Shown here: in pieces, positions 32,983 through 41,511 of the stretch | Layout of the letters: every line of letters starts with the position of its first letter | Position numbering within the stretch: position 1 is the stretch's first letter | Assembly (NCBI GenBank): GCA_964405335.1 | Contig: CAYONP010000013.1 | Coordinates: 1-64,000 of the forward strand | From: CAYONP01 sp964405335 | GTDB taxonomy: Bacteria > Armatimonadota > UBA10988 | Direction of reading: 5' to 3' | DNA: 64,000 nt | The notes under the pieces: generated by a model | Database searches by the model: none | What the model was told of the DNA's origin: nothing | The model's input: only the letters and a program-made list of their open reading frames with translations | Position numbers and translations under genes: made by a program

Positions 32983-34518
32983 ATGCCTGCGCTCGGATGG
33001 GTTGGACTGCTACTCATCGCCGCCGCGCCGCCGGACCGCGCGACGCTGCTCGAGGAGACCTTCGACGGCGACCGGTTACCGGCCGGCTGGAGCCGGCTCG
33101 GCGGCGGCGAGGTGAGCCTCGACGGCGGCGCATTGCGCGTCGCGCAGACCGACCGGGCGATGACCGTGGCCGCGTACGAGTTGCCGGCCGAGCAGGTCGC
33201 CGGTCGGCGCCTGGCCTGGCGGGTGCGCGTCCGCGCCGACGGCGTGACCGAGCCGGCCGAGACCTGGAACGGTGTGAAGGTGATGATGGTCATCGCCCGT
33301 GGCGAGGCGCTGAACCACCCTGCCCCACGGGCGCGGTTCGGCAGCCACGACTGGCTCTGGTACGAGTACCTGACCCGCGTGCCCGCCGACGCGACGCGGG
33401 TGACGCTCTACCTCGGCCTGCAGGACTCGAGCGGCGCGGTCTGGTTCGATGACCTGACGGTGGCCACCGGCCGGCCGCCGTGGGCCGAGCCGGAGGGGTT
33501 TGAGCGGCCGGAGGTGCCGTTCCGCGGCCACTCGCTGCCGCGCGGTCGGGGGTTCATGGTCGGCCCGCGGTTCCGCGAGAGCGACTGGCGCGACCTGGGC
33601 GAGGAGTGGAACGTCAACCTGGTCCGCTGGCAGATGAACTGGTCGCCGATGACCGAGGCCGAGGAGTGGGCCGCCGACATCGAGCGGTATGACGCCTGGC
33701 TCGCGGAGCAACTGGCCGAGACCGACCAGGCGCTGGCCGCGGCGGAGCGTTACGGCATCCTGGTGCTGGTCGACCTGCACACCCCGCCGGGCGGCCGCCG
33801 CGAGGGCGGCCACTGCCGGCTGTTCGACGAGGCGCGCTACCAGGAGCACTTCCTGCGCATCTGGGAGACCATCGCCCGGCGCTACGCCGGCCGCGACATC
33901 ATCTGGGCCTACGACCTGGTCAACGAGCCGGTGCAGACGACGCTGCAGCCCGGCCTCGACGACTGGCACGCTCTGGCGACCAAGGCGGTCGATGTGATTC
34001 GGGCGATCGACCCGGGCAAGCCGATCGTGGTCGAGCCGGGGCCGTGGGGCGGACCGGACGGGTTCGACTCGTTCGCGCCGCTGGCCCGGCCCGACATCAT
34101 CTACAGTTGTCACATGTACCAGCCGCACCATTTCACGCATCAGACCATCCACGGTCTGCCGGGCGGGCTGGTCTATCCGGGCGAGGTCGGCGGTGCCTAC
34201 TGGGACAAAGAGCGCCTGCGCGAGGCGCTGCGGCCGGCCATCGAGTTCAGCCGCGACTTCGGCGTGGCGATGTACATCGGCGAGTTCTCGGCGGTCCGCT
34301 GGGCGCCCGACAACTCGGCCTACCGCTACCTACGCGACCTGATCGAGATCTTCGAGGAGCAGGGCTGGGACTGGGCCTACCACGCGTTCCGCGAGTTCCA
34401 CGGCTGGAGCGCCGAGCACTCGACCGTGCAGGACGAGCTGCAGCCGCCCGACGAACCGACCGAACGCGAGCAGTTGCTCCGGTCGTGGTTCGCGCGGAAC
34501 GTCAAGATCGAGCGGTAG
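32983..34518 (+). CDS. Secreted glycoside hydrolase family 5-like protein
   Basis: 511 aa. A short signal-like N-terminus (MPALGWVGLLLIAAAPP) precedes a beta-sandwich carbohydrate-binding-like domain (about 20-170) and a TIM-barrel GH5-type (cellulase) domain. The catalytic acid is the Glu in YDLVNEPVQ and the nucleophile the Glu in YIGEFSAVRW, with the conserved HMYQPHHFTH segment between. ATG 32983 with GGAG at 32973-32976 sets the start. It probably attacks a beta-glycan outside the cell; cellulase, mannanase and glucosidase activities all occur in the family. Confidence 0.9.
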   Translation: MPALGWVGLLLIAAAPPDRATLLEETFDGDRLPAGWSRLGGGEVSLDGGALRVAQTDRAMTVAAYELPAEQVAGRRLAWRVRVRADGVTEPAETWNGVKVMMVIARGEALNHPAPRARFGSHDWLWYEYLTRVPADATRVTLYLGLQDSSGAVWFDDLTVATGRPPWAEPEGFERPEVPFRGHSLPRGRGFMVGPRFRESDWRDLGEEWNVNLVRWQMNWSPMTEAEEWAADIERYDAWLAEQLAETDQALAAAERYGILVLVDLHTPPGGRREGGHCRLFDEARYQEHFLRIWETIARRYAGRDIIWAYDLVNEPVQTTLQPGLDDWHALATKAVDVIRAIDPGKPIVVEPGPWGGPDGFDSFAPLARPDIIYSCHMYQPHHFTHQTIHGLPGGLVYPGEVGGAYWDKERLREALRPAIEFSRDFGVAMYIGEFSAVRWAPDNSAYRYLRDLIEIFEEQGWDWAYHAFREFHGWSAEHSTVQDELQPPDEPTEREQLLRSWFARNVKIER

Positions 34519-34553
34519 GGCGCGGCCGCCGAAGGCGCCGATGGGAGATGCTC

Positions 34554-34871
34554 GTGTCCGCACCACCGCGCGACGTGAAGCTGTCCAAGTCGGAGGGACT
34601 GACCATCGTCTGGGCCGACGGCGGCACGTCGTTCTACCCCATCGACTACCTGCGCCGCATGAGTCCGTCGGCCGACAACCGTCACCTGCGCGAGCAGCTT
34701 GAGGAGAACCCGCTCATGGTCCTCCCCAAGGACGTCACGGCCGGACCGGTGAGCGCGACCGATGCGCAGCTCATGGGCGCCTATGCCATCAAGCTCAGCT
34801 TCTCCGATGGGCATGACACGGGCATCTACTCGTGGGACTACCTGCGCGAAATTGACCCGGACCGGCCGTGA
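34554..34871 (+). CDS. DUF971 domain protein
   Basis: 105 aa, the gamma-butyrobetaine hydroxylase N-terminal-like (DUF971) domain as a stand-alone protein: VKLSKSEGLTIVWADGGTSFYPIDYLRRMSP and later SDGHDTGIYSWDYLREI. Stand-alone DUF971 proteins are often found near Fe-S assembly genes (ApbC/Mrp context) and have no proven reaction. GTG 34554 has GGGAG 6 bases upstream; ATG 34548 directly abuts that site. The window's sufSU is 3 kb away, so a link is possible but weak. Confidence 0.82.
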   Translation: MSAPPRDVKLSKSEGLTIVWADGGTSFYPIDYLRRMSPSADNRHLREQLEENPLMVLPKDVTAGPVSATDAQLMGAYAIKLSFSDGHDTGIYSWDYLREIDPDRP

Positions 34872-34881
34872 CCAGCCGGTG

Positions 34882-34890
34882 TGCTATCAT
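34882..34890 (+). promoter_or_regulatory. Candidate extended -10 promoter for the aminotransferase
   Basis: TGCTATCAT (extended -10, TGn-TATCAT) 21 bases before GTG 34912. No -35 at the right distance. It lies directly downstream of the DUF971 stop. Confidence 0.35.
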
Positions 34891-34911
34891 GCCGGGCTCC
34901 GGGGAGAGGCC

Positions 34912-36087
34912 GTGACCGTGCCGCCGTCGCACCGCCTGCAGGCGCTGCCGCCCTATCTGTTCGCCGACCTGCGCCGCAAGCTCGCCGCTCTGCGCGAGGC
35001 CGGGCGCGACCCGATCACGCTGGGCATCGGCGACCCGGACATGCCGACGCCCGACCCGATTGTCGACGAGCTGGTTCGCGCGGTCACCGATCCGGCCGAC
35101 ACCGACCGCCACCGCTACGGCTGCGACCGGCCGTATGAGGCGCTGGTCGACTCGTTCGTCGACTTCTACCGCCGCTGGTACGGCGTCGAACTCGCCCGTG
35201 AGCAGGTTGCCGTGACCATGGGCAGCAAGGACGCCATGGTCAAGTTCTGCCTCGGCACGCTGAACCCGGGCGACCTGGCCATCGCCCACGAGCCGGGTTA
35301 CCCGACCTACCACATCGGCCACGTCTTCGCCGGCGCCGAGACTCACTACCTGCCGCTGGTCGAGGCCAACCGCTATCAGATCGACTACGCCGCCATCCCG
35401 CCCGCGGTGGCCGAGCGGGCCAAGCTGCTCTGGCTCTCGTACCCGCACAACCCGACCACCGCGACGGTCGAGCTGTCCGTGTATGAGCAGGCGGTCGAGT
35501 GGTGCCGTGCCCACCAGGTGCTGCTCTGCAGCGACGCGGCCTATGCCGTCAACGGCTATGACGGCTACCGCGCGCCGAGCGCCATGCAGGTGCCCGGGGC
35601 CGACGACAGCGCGGTGGAGTTCTTCAGCCTCAGCAAGGCGTTTTGGATGACCGGCTGGCGGATCGGCGCGCTGGTCGGCCACGCTGGCGCGGTCGAGGCG
35701 CTGCGGCTGGTCAAGAACAACGTCGACAACGGGCAATTGCGGCCGATTCAGCGCGCCGCGGCATGGGCCTTGGATTACGCCGAGGAGGTCATCCCGCCGC
35801 TCAACGAGATCTACCGTCGGCGCCGCGACCGGCTCGTCGGCGCGTTGAACTCGCTCGGCTGGAAGCTGACCCCGCCGCGCGGCACGCTCTACCTCTGGGT
35901 GCCGGTGCCAGATGGCTTCGGCGGCGACTCGATTCGCTTCGCGACGCACCTGCTCGAGACCGCGGCGGTGATGGTCACGCCGGGCGTCGGGTTCGGGCCG
36001 AGCGGCGAGGGCTACTTCCGGATCTCGCTGACCTACCCAGACGCGGTGATCGACGAGGCGACAGCGCGGCTGGCGGCGGCACTTTAA
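34912..36087 (+). CDS. LL-diaminopimelate aminotransferase-like class I/II aminotransferase
   Basis: 391-aa fold-type I PLP aminotransferase. GIGDPDMPTPDPIVDEL at the N-terminus, YPHNPTTATVE, and the PLP lysine in FSLSKAFWMTGWRIGALVG; the motif set resembles DapL and related alanine/aspartate aminotransferases. DapL would make LL-diaminopimelate for lysine and peptidoglycan in one step. A different amino acid specificity is possible. GGGGAG at 34901-34906 supports GTG 34912. Confidence 0.87.
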   Translation: MTVPPSHRLQALPPYLFADLRRKLAALREAGRDPITLGIGDPDMPTPDPIVDELVRAVTDPADTDRHRYGCDRPYEALVDSFVDFYRRWYGVELAREQVAVTMGSKDAMVKFCLGTLNPGDLAIAHEPGYPTYHIGHVFAGAETHYLPLVEANRYQIDYAAIPPAVAERAKLLWLSYPHNPTTATVELSVYEQAVEWCRAHQVLLCSDAAYAVNGYDGYRAPSAMQVPGADDSAVEFFSLSKAFWMTGWRIGALVGHAGAVEALRLVKNNVDNGQLRPIQRAAAWALDYAEEVIPPLNEIYRRRRDRLVGALNSLGWKLTPPRGTLYLWVPVPDGFGGDSIRFATHLLETAAVMVTPGVGFGPSGEGYFRISLTYPDAVIDEATARLAAAL

Positions 36088-36157
36088 GGGATGCGAAAAC
36101 GAACCGAAAAGGAGATCACACCCAGGCGCGGAGTCGGCGTCGGCGCCGGAGTCGAGC

Positions 36158-36601
36158 ATGAACCGGCAGGCATGGCAGGTCGCACCGCCGCCCTGGCTCG
36201 GGTCGTCGGACCTCTCGGAGGAGAGCCGCACCCGGCGCGCGGAGGAGCTCGCCCAGCGCGAACGCCAGCGGCAGGAGCGGGTCGAGGCGCACATCAAGCG
36301 CTCGAAAACTCGCCGCGCGATCGATGTCCTGTTCCTCACCCTCTACGGCGGCGTGGGCATGAGCCTGCTGCTCACCATCATGGGCGTGACTGAGCTGATG
36401 AGCGACTTCGGCTTTGTCCCATTCCTGTGCAAGTACCCGGCGGCGCTGCTGTATCGGCCCGACAACCCCGCCTGGCAGCTCGGCACGCATCTGGTGCCCA
36501 AGCTCGACCTGTTCGCGCTCTGCCTCTACGGCGCCGTGCACTCGTTCCTGATCGGCCTACACCGGGCGGTCACCTACCAGCGCGTGTTCATGCCGCAATG
36601 A
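36158..36601 (+). CDS. Hypothetical membrane protein
   Basis: 147 aa. A long charged N-terminal helix (EESRTRRAEELAQRERQRQERVEAHIKRSK, about 21-50) precedes two membrane helices (AIDVLFLTLYGGVGMSLLLTIMGVT, about 54-78, and LDLFALCLYGAVHSFLIGLH, about 115-134). No family recognised. Its stop overlaps the start of rfaE2 (ATGA), so it heads the heptose operon. Confidence 0.75.
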   Translation: MNRQAWQVAPPPWLGSSDLSEESRTRRAEELAQRERQRQERVEAHIKRSKTRRAIDVLFLTLYGGVGMSLLLTIMGVTELMSDFGFVPFLCKYPAALLYRPDNPAWQLGTHLVPKLDLFALCLYGAVHSFLIGLHRAVTYQRVFMPQ

Positions 36602-37071
36602 TCCTCGAGCGCGCCGCACTGGTGCCCATCGTCCGCGACCGACAGGCGGCCGGCGAGGTCGGCGTGTTCACCAACGGCGTGTTCGACCTGGTCCACGTCG
36701 GCCACCTGCGCAGCCTCACCGCCGCGCGCGCCCTGGGCGACTTCCTGATTATCGCGGTCAACTGCGACGCCAGCGCCCGCCGGCTGGCCAAGGGCCCGGG
36801 CCGGCCGATCGTCCCCGAACTCGAGCGAGCCGAGTTGCTCGACGGCTTCGCCTGCGTCGATTACGTCTTCCTGTTCGACGAGCCGACCGCCCGTGAATCG
36901 GTCGCGGCCCTGCAGCCGGCGGTCTACGTCAAGGGCGACGAGTTTGCCCACCGGCCGCTGCCCGAGCGCGAAGCCGTCGAGAGCTACGGCGGCCGCGTGG
37001 CCCTGCTGCCGAAGGTCGAGGGCATCTCGACCAGCGAGCTGGTGCGCCGCATCCGCGCCGCCGAACCGTGA
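36598..37071 (+). CDS. rfaE2: Heptose-1-phosphate adenylyltransferase (RfaE2/HldC type)
   Basis: 157-aa cytidylyltransferase-like nucleotidyltransferase: TNGVFDLVHVGHL (HxGH at 33-36), GPGRPIVPELERAELL, and the ISTSELVRRIR loop. It matches the C-terminal domain of HldE, which attaches AMP to D-glycero-beta-D-manno-heptose-1-phosphate. It is separate here, as in some bacteria, with the kinase part at 60747. ATGA overlap with the gene before, GTGA overlap with the gene after. ADP-heptose feeds LPS core or other glycans. Confidence 0.9.
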   Translation: MILERAALVPIVRDRQAAGEVGVFTNGVFDLVHVGHLRSLTAARALGDFLIIAVNCDASARRLAKGPGRPIVPELERAELLDGFACVDYVFLFDEPTARESVAALQPAVYVKGDEFAHRPLPEREAVESYGGRVALLPKVEGISTSELVRRIRAAEP

Positions 37072-37727
37072 GCCGCGGCCCCCTGCGTCGGGCCTGGAAG
37101 CGGCTCCGCGAGGGCCTGCTCGACCGACTCGACCTGCTCTATACACGACGCTTCTATGCCAAGTCCGAAGGCCACAAGGGCAGCAGTGAGGCGATCGTGG
37201 CCGCCACGCTGACCGAGCGCTTCGCGCCACGCCGGGTGATCGACCTAGGCTGCGGCAGCGGTACCTTCCTGCTCGGCTTCAGCCGCCTCGGCGTCGACGT
37301 CTTCGGCCTCGAACGCGCCCGCGCCGGGCTGGGAATCTGCGCCGAGCGAGGCGTGCCGGCGCAGGCGTTCGATCTTCGGTTCGATGAGCCGCCGGCAGCG
37401 GCCGTGGGCGACCTGGCGCTCTGTTTCGAGGTCGCCGAGCATGTCGGCGCTGAGTTTGCCGAGCGGCTGGTCGAGCTCTGCTGCGGCCTGGCGCCGGTGG
37501 TGGTGTTCACCGCCGCGCCGCCGGGCCAGGGCGGCGTGCATCACGTCAACGAGCAGCCGCCGGCATACTGGATTGGTCGATTCGCCGCGCGCGGTTATCA
37601 TCTCGACGCCGTGGCGACCGAGTCGGTCCGTGCCGCCTGGGCCGCCGGCGGGGTGGTCGAGTGGCTGGTCGCCAACCTCCTGATCTTCGTCCGCGAGCCA
37701 TCTTCCTCGACCGCGACGGCGTGCTGA
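37068..37727 (+). CDS. SAM-dependent methyltransferase
   Basis: 219-aa class I methyltransferase with SAM motif I VIDLGCGSGTFLLGFSRLG (about 56-74) and acidic motif II in FGLER. The conserved post-motif EVAEHVGAEFAERLVELC is typical of Methyltransf_11/12. Substrate unknown; the heptose/glycosyltransferase operon suggests a sugar or lipid-linked glycan. The 3' 67 bases overlap gmhB, which is unusually long for a real overlap, but both reading frames are well conserved. Confidence 0.87.
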   Translation: MSRGPLRRAWKRLREGLLDRLDLLYTRRFYAKSEGHKGSSEAIVAATLTERFAPRRVIDLGCGSGTFLLGFSRLGVDVFGLERARAGLGICAERGVPAQAFDLRFDEPPAAAVGDLALCFEVAEHVGAEFAERLVELCCGLAPVVVFTAAPPGQGGVHHVNEQPPAYWIGRFAARGYHLDAVATESVRAAWAAGGVVEWLVANLLIFVREPSSSTATAC

Positions 37728-38230
37728 ACGTCGAGCGGTTCGATTACGTCACCACGCCCGACGAGCTGGTGCCGATGCCCGGCGCCGCCGCCGCCGTGGC
37801 GCGACTCAACGCCGCCGGGTTGCCCGTGGTGGTGGTCACCAATCAGGGCGGCATCGCCCGCGGGCTCTACACCGAAGCCGACCTGGCCGCCATCCACGCC
37901 AAGCTCTATGACCACCTGGCCGACGGCGGCGCGCGGCTCGACGACTTGATCTGGTGTCCCGCGATCGACGACGCCGACCCGTGGCGCAAGCCACGGCCCG
38001 GCATGTTGCGCGAGGCGGCCCGCCGGCTGGGCCTCGCGCCTGCTCAGGCGGTCATGATCGGCGATTCGCTGCGCGATGTGGAGGCCGCCCGACGCTGCGG
38101 CGCCCGCGCGGTGCTGGTCCGCACGGGCAAGGGCCGGCGCGACGAGCCGCTGTTGGCCGAGCAGTGGTACACCGTTGATCACATCGCCGACGACCTCGCC
38201 GCGGCGGTCGACTGGATCCTCGGCCGATGA
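37661..38230 (+). CDS. gmhB: Heptose-bisphosphate phosphatase (GmhB-type HAD)
   Basis: 189-aa HAD phosphatase. Catalytic Asp17 and Asp19 (FLDRDG), VVTNQGGIARG, and a late KPRPGML/MIGDSLRDVEAA. It resembles GmhB, which removes the 7-phosphate from heptose-1,7-bisphosphate. The Cys-His zinc loop normally before the KP motif is not intact (WCPAIDDADPWRKP), so substrate specificity may differ. GTG 37661 is the only good start upstream of the DxD motif. Overlap ATGA with the glycosyltransferase downstream. Confidence 0.88.
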   Translation: MAGRQPPDLRPRAIFLDRDGVLNVERFDYVTTPDELVPMPGAAAAVARLNAAGLPVVVVTNQGGIARGLYTEADLAAIHAKLYDHLADGGARLDDLIWCPAIDDADPWRKPRPGMLREAARRLGLAPAQAVMIGDSLRDVEAARRCGARAVLVRTGKGRRDEPLLAEQWYTVDHIADDLAAAVDWILGR

Positions 38231-39264
38231 GAGTCCTGCTCATCCGCCTCAGCGCCCTCGGCGATGTGCTCACCGCCACACCGACCGCCTCGCTGATCCA
38301 TGAGCAGCGGCCCGACTGGCACGTGACCTGGCTGATCGAGCGCCAACTGGCGCCCGTGCTGGCGGGCAACCCGGCGGTCGACCAGGTCATCGCCGTGCCG
38401 ACCTCGCGCGACTGGCGGCGCCTGGCCACTCGGCCGGTCGAGCTGCTCGGCGCCGCCGGCGCGGTCCGCCGGGCGCTGGCCGAGCCGTTCGACGTGGTGG
38501 TCGACCTGCAGGGACTGGCCAAGTCGGCGGCCTATGCGCTGCTCGCCCGCGCGCCGCGCAAGATCCGCCCGGCCGATGCCTATGAGCCGGTGCCCGGCGT
38601 GTTCACCGAAACGGCGCCGCGGCGCGTCGATCCGGCCTGCATCACTAGCATGTACGTCAGCCTGCTCGAGCCGCTCGGCCTGTTCACCACGCGGCCCGAG
38701 CAGTACCGGATGACCATGCCGCTGCCGCCGGAGGCCGTGCACCGCGTCGAGGAGCTGATCGCCGCGCGCGGTCTGGCCGCCGGCGGGTATGTCGCGCTGG
38801 TGCCCGGCACCACCCGGCCGCAGAAGCACTGGCACGAAGGTCACTGGCCGCGGCTGGCCGGCCTGCTCCAGCGGCGGCTCGGGCTGCCCTGCCTGTGGCT
38901 CGGCGGGCCGGACGACTTGGCCCTGGTCGAGCGCCTGTCGGCGGACAGCGCCACGCCTACCCAGTCGCTCGCCGGAGCGACCTCGCTGGCCGAGACGGCG
39001 GCGCTGCTGGCCGCCGCGCGGGCGGCGGTGACCGTCGACACCGGGCCGATGCACATCGCCGTGGCGGTCGGTTGCCCGACAGTGGCGATCTACGGCTCCA
39101 CCCCGCCCCGCTGGTTCGGCCCGACAGCGCGCTACGCCGCGCTGTGGCGCGAGTTCCCCTGTGCGCCCTGCATGAGGCGACCGACCTGCCGGCACTTCGA
39201 GTGCCTGACCGCCGTGCGGCCCGAGGATGTCGTCCGACGGCTGGTCGAGCTGCTCGATGCGTGA
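38227..39264 (+). CDS. Glycosyltransferase family 9 (heptosyltransferase-like)
   Basis: 345-aa GT-B enzyme of the WaaC/WaaF/WaaQ class that moves heptose from ADP-heptose to lipid A-core or similar acceptors. Visible: RLSALGDVLTATPT (7-20), VVDLQGLAKSA, PGTTRPQKHWHEGHW, and the GT9 signature VTVDTGPMHIAVAVGCPTVAIYG. Its C-terminus has a Cys-rich stretch (CAPCMRRPTCRHFEC) seen in heptosyltransferase relatives. The cluster makes an envelope glycan role likely. Confidence 0.92.
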   Translation: MRVLLIRLSALGDVLTATPTASLIHEQRPDWHVTWLIERQLAPVLAGNPAVDQVIAVPTSRDWRRLATRPVELLGAAGAVRRALAEPFDVVVDLQGLAKSAAYALLARAPRKIRPADAYEPVPGVFTETAPRRVDPACITSMYVSLLEPLGLFTTRPEQYRMTMPLPPEAVHRVEELIAARGLAAGGYVALVPGTTRPQKHWHEGHWPRLAGLLQRRLGLPCLWLGGPDDLALVERLSADSATPTQSLAGATSLAETAALLAAARAAVTVDTGPMHIAVAVGCPTVAIYGSTPPRWFGPTARYAALWREFPCAPCMRRPTCRHFECLTAVRPEDVVRRLVELLDA

Positions 39265-40822
39265 CCGCCTTCCGCTAGTGGTCGGCCTTGCGGCAGCGCT
39301 GCTCTGCCTCGCCTGGCTCGCGGTTTACGCGGTCACCGGCCGGCTCAGCGACGACGGCCTGCACGCCTATGCCGCACGCGAGCTGCTGCACGGCCGCCGG
39401 CTCTATCTCGATTTCCAGTACCACCAGGCGCCGCTGCTGCCCGTCGTGCTCAGCCGCTGGTTCGCGCTGACCAGCGTGTCGATGCTCTCGGCCAAGCGGT
39501 TTGCCGCCGTGGTGGCGGCGCTGGTGATGGTTCTGACCCTCGCCGCGGCGCACCGCGCCGGCGCCGACCGGCGCGGCCTGGCGGCACTGCTCCTGGTGGC
39601 CGCCCTGAGCCCGAGCCTGATGCTGCACCTGGGCTATGTCCAGAGCCAGGGCCTGGCCACGCTGCTGGCCCTGGCCGCCTGCCTGGCGATGATGAGCGGA
39701 GGCCCGCCCGCCGGTCCGGGCGACTACAAGGGTCGCCCCTACCGCAACCGCGGTCCCGTCGCGCTGCTGGCCGCCGGCCTGCTGCTCGGGCTGGCCGCCG
39801 GCGCGCGGGTCAGCTTCATTGCCCTTGCGCTACCGCTCTGGCTCGTCGCGCGGCCGCGCGGTGCGCTCGTCGTCGCGGGCGCGGCGATTGGCTTGACTGC
39901 CGGCCTGGCCGCGGTGTGGCTGCCGTTCGCGCTCGCCGGCGGCCTCGGCGACGCGCTCTACCTGCCCATCGGCCCCGGCGGCGGTGGCGTCACCAGCCAC
40001 TTCGTCGCGCTCTATCACGCCGCCGGCGGGCCGTTCGGCTGGCTCACGCAACGGCTGGCCGGCTGGCCCAACCAGCTCATCTATTACGCGCCGATCTGGC
40101 TCTGGCTCGCCGCCGTCGCCTGGCGGCGCCGGCTCCGCCGCGGCCATTCCGCCGATCTGCTGCTCACCGCCGCGATCGTGCTGACGGTCGTCCACGGCCT
40201 ACTGCCGAGCCGGATCAACCACAGTTACCTGATCGTGGCGATGCCGTTCTGGCTCGCCTGGCTGGCCGCGCAGCCGCTGCCGAGGCCGGCTACACGCGCC
40301 GGGCGCGCGGGGCTCGGCATCCTGCTGGCACTCGCCGCGGCGGTCGCGGTCAGCCGCGGCATCGGGCGGATCGACCGCTCCGGCGGCGCGACGGTACAAC
40401 ACGAGCTGATTGCCGTCGGCGCGCTGCTGGCGCGGACGGTGGAGCCCGACGAGACCATCTTCACCTTCGCCGTCGAGTTCGCCGTCGCCGCCGACCGGGA
40501 TGTCTGCCAGGGCATGGCGCCCGGCTACTTCTGCTATTACCCGAACATGGACCGCGCCACGGCCGAGCGGCTCGGCGTGCTCAACCCCGAGCTGGCGCTG
40601 GAGCTGATCGAGAGCGGCGAACCGCGAGCGCTGCTGCTCCACGAGAGCGCCTTCCTGCCGCTCGAGCGAACCGACGTTGCCTGGCCCGATCGGCAGCTCT
40701 TCCTCGACGCGGCGGCGCGGCTCTATGACCCGGTGCAGCGCTGGCCGGCGGTCGGCGAGACGCGTTCGCGACTGACTCTCTGGCTGCGCCGCGAGGAGCC
40801 GGCGGCGCGGCCGGCGAACTGA
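39257..40822 (+). CDS. GT-C glycosyltransferase / membrane protein with in-frame repeat
   Basis: 521 aa with ten or so hydrophobic segments, of the ArnT/PMT-like GT-C type that uses polyprenyl-phosphate sugars. An early YAVTGRLSDDGLHAYAARELLHGRRLYLDFQYHQAP matches the catalytic acidic loop region. A dispersed palindromic repeat is inserted in frame (39718-39745), adding GDYKGRPYRN in a loop between helices about residue 155-165. ATG 39257 overlaps the GT9 stop by 8 bases. Acceptor unknown; likely completes or extends the envelope glycan. Confidence 0.82.
   Translation: MRDRLPLVVGLAAALLCLAWLAVYAVTGRLSDDGLHAYAARELLHGRRLYLDFQYHQAPLLPVVLSRWFALTSVSMLSAKRFAAVVAALVMVLTLAAAHRAGADRRGLAALLLVAALSPSLMLHLGYVQSQGLATLLALAACLAMMSGGPPAGPGDYKGRPYRNRGPVALLAAGLLLGLAAGARVSFIALALPLWLVARPRGALVVAGAAIGLTAGLAAVWLPFALAGGLGDALYLPIGPGGGGVTSHFVALYHAAGGPFGWLTQRLAGWPNQLIYYAPIWLWLAAVAWRRRLRRGHSADLLLTAAIVLTVVHGLLPSRINHSYLIVAMPFWLAWLAAQPLPRPATRAGRAGLGILLALAAAVAVSRGIGRIDRSGGATVQHELIAVGALLARTVEPDETIFTFAVEFAVAADRDVCQGMAPGYFCYYPNMDRATAERLGVLNPELALELIESGEPRALLLHESAFLPLERTDVAWPDRQLFLDAAARLYDPVQRWPAVGETRSRLTLWLRREEPAARPAN
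39718..39745. repeat. Dispersed repeat inside a coding sequence
   Basis: Near copy (25 of 28 bases) of the hairpin at 16049-16076, with the form gggcgact-acaag-ggtcgccc-ctaccg. It encodes a hydrophilic loop in a membrane protein and keeps the frame. Confidence 0.75.
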
Positions 40823-40838
40823 CCGCCGGAGGACGGCC

Positions 40839-41498
40839 ATGCGCGTGCTGTTTCAGACCGGCGGCTACACCGGCCACCCGGTGGCCGAGCAGGCCGAGCG
40901 GGTGAGCGATTGGCTCGGCGACCGGGCGGTCTGCGTCGCGGTCGAGGGCAACCAGGCCTTCGAGCAGCTCGACGAGTGCGACCTGTTCGTGCCCATGGGC
41001 ACCATCTGGCAGGGCCTGCCCGAGGGCTACACGCCGCTCGACGAGGCGCAGAAACAGGGGCTGCGCGAGTTCTGCGCGAGTGGCAAGCCACTGCTGATCC
41101 ACCACGGCGCGGTCGCCTGCTACAACGACTGGGACGAGATCCAGCCGCTCTACGGCATTCAGTGGGTGCGCGACGAGTCGACCCACTCGCCGTTCGATAC
41201 CTACCCGGTCGAGGTGCGCGCGACGGGCCATCCGGTCATCGCCGGAGTCGACGACTTCTCGATTGCCGACGAGATTTACTACAACCTGACCATCCGACCC
41301 GAGGGCAACTGGCAGACTCACGCCACCGCCGACTGGCTCGATGAGCCGCGACCGATGGTGCTGACCAGTAACGGCGGGCGGGTGCCCGGCGCCGGCCGCG
41401 CGGTCTACCTCGCGCTCGGCCACGACCTGCGCTCGTTCGGCTGCCCGGCGCTGCGCCGGTTGTGGCTCAACAGCTTCGCCTGGTTGACCGGCGAGTAA
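40839..41498 (+). CDS. ThuA-like domain protein
   Basis: 219 aa, class I glutamine amidotransferase-like fold of the ThuA (trehalose utilisation) family: FVPMGTIWQGLPEGYTPLDEAQKQGLREFCASGKPLLIHHGAVACY is the family core. ThuA proteins act on disaccharides or their 3-keto forms, although the reaction is poorly known. It is followed after 13 bases by a Gfo/Idh/MocA dehydrogenase, a frequent partner, and the two probably act in one sugar pathway. Confidence 0.88.
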   Translation: MRVLFQTGGYTGHPVAEQAERVSDWLGDRAVCVAVEGNQAFEQLDECDLFVPMGTIWQGLPEGYTPLDEAQKQGLREFCASGKPLLIHHGAVACYNDWDEIQPLYGIQWVRDESTHSPFDTYPVEVRATGHPVIAGVDDFSIADEIYYNLTIRPEGNWQTHATADWLDEPRPMVLTSNGGRVPGAGRAVYLALGHDLRSFGCPALRRLWLNSFAWLTGE

Positions 41499-41511
41499 CC
41501 CAGGAGTCGGC

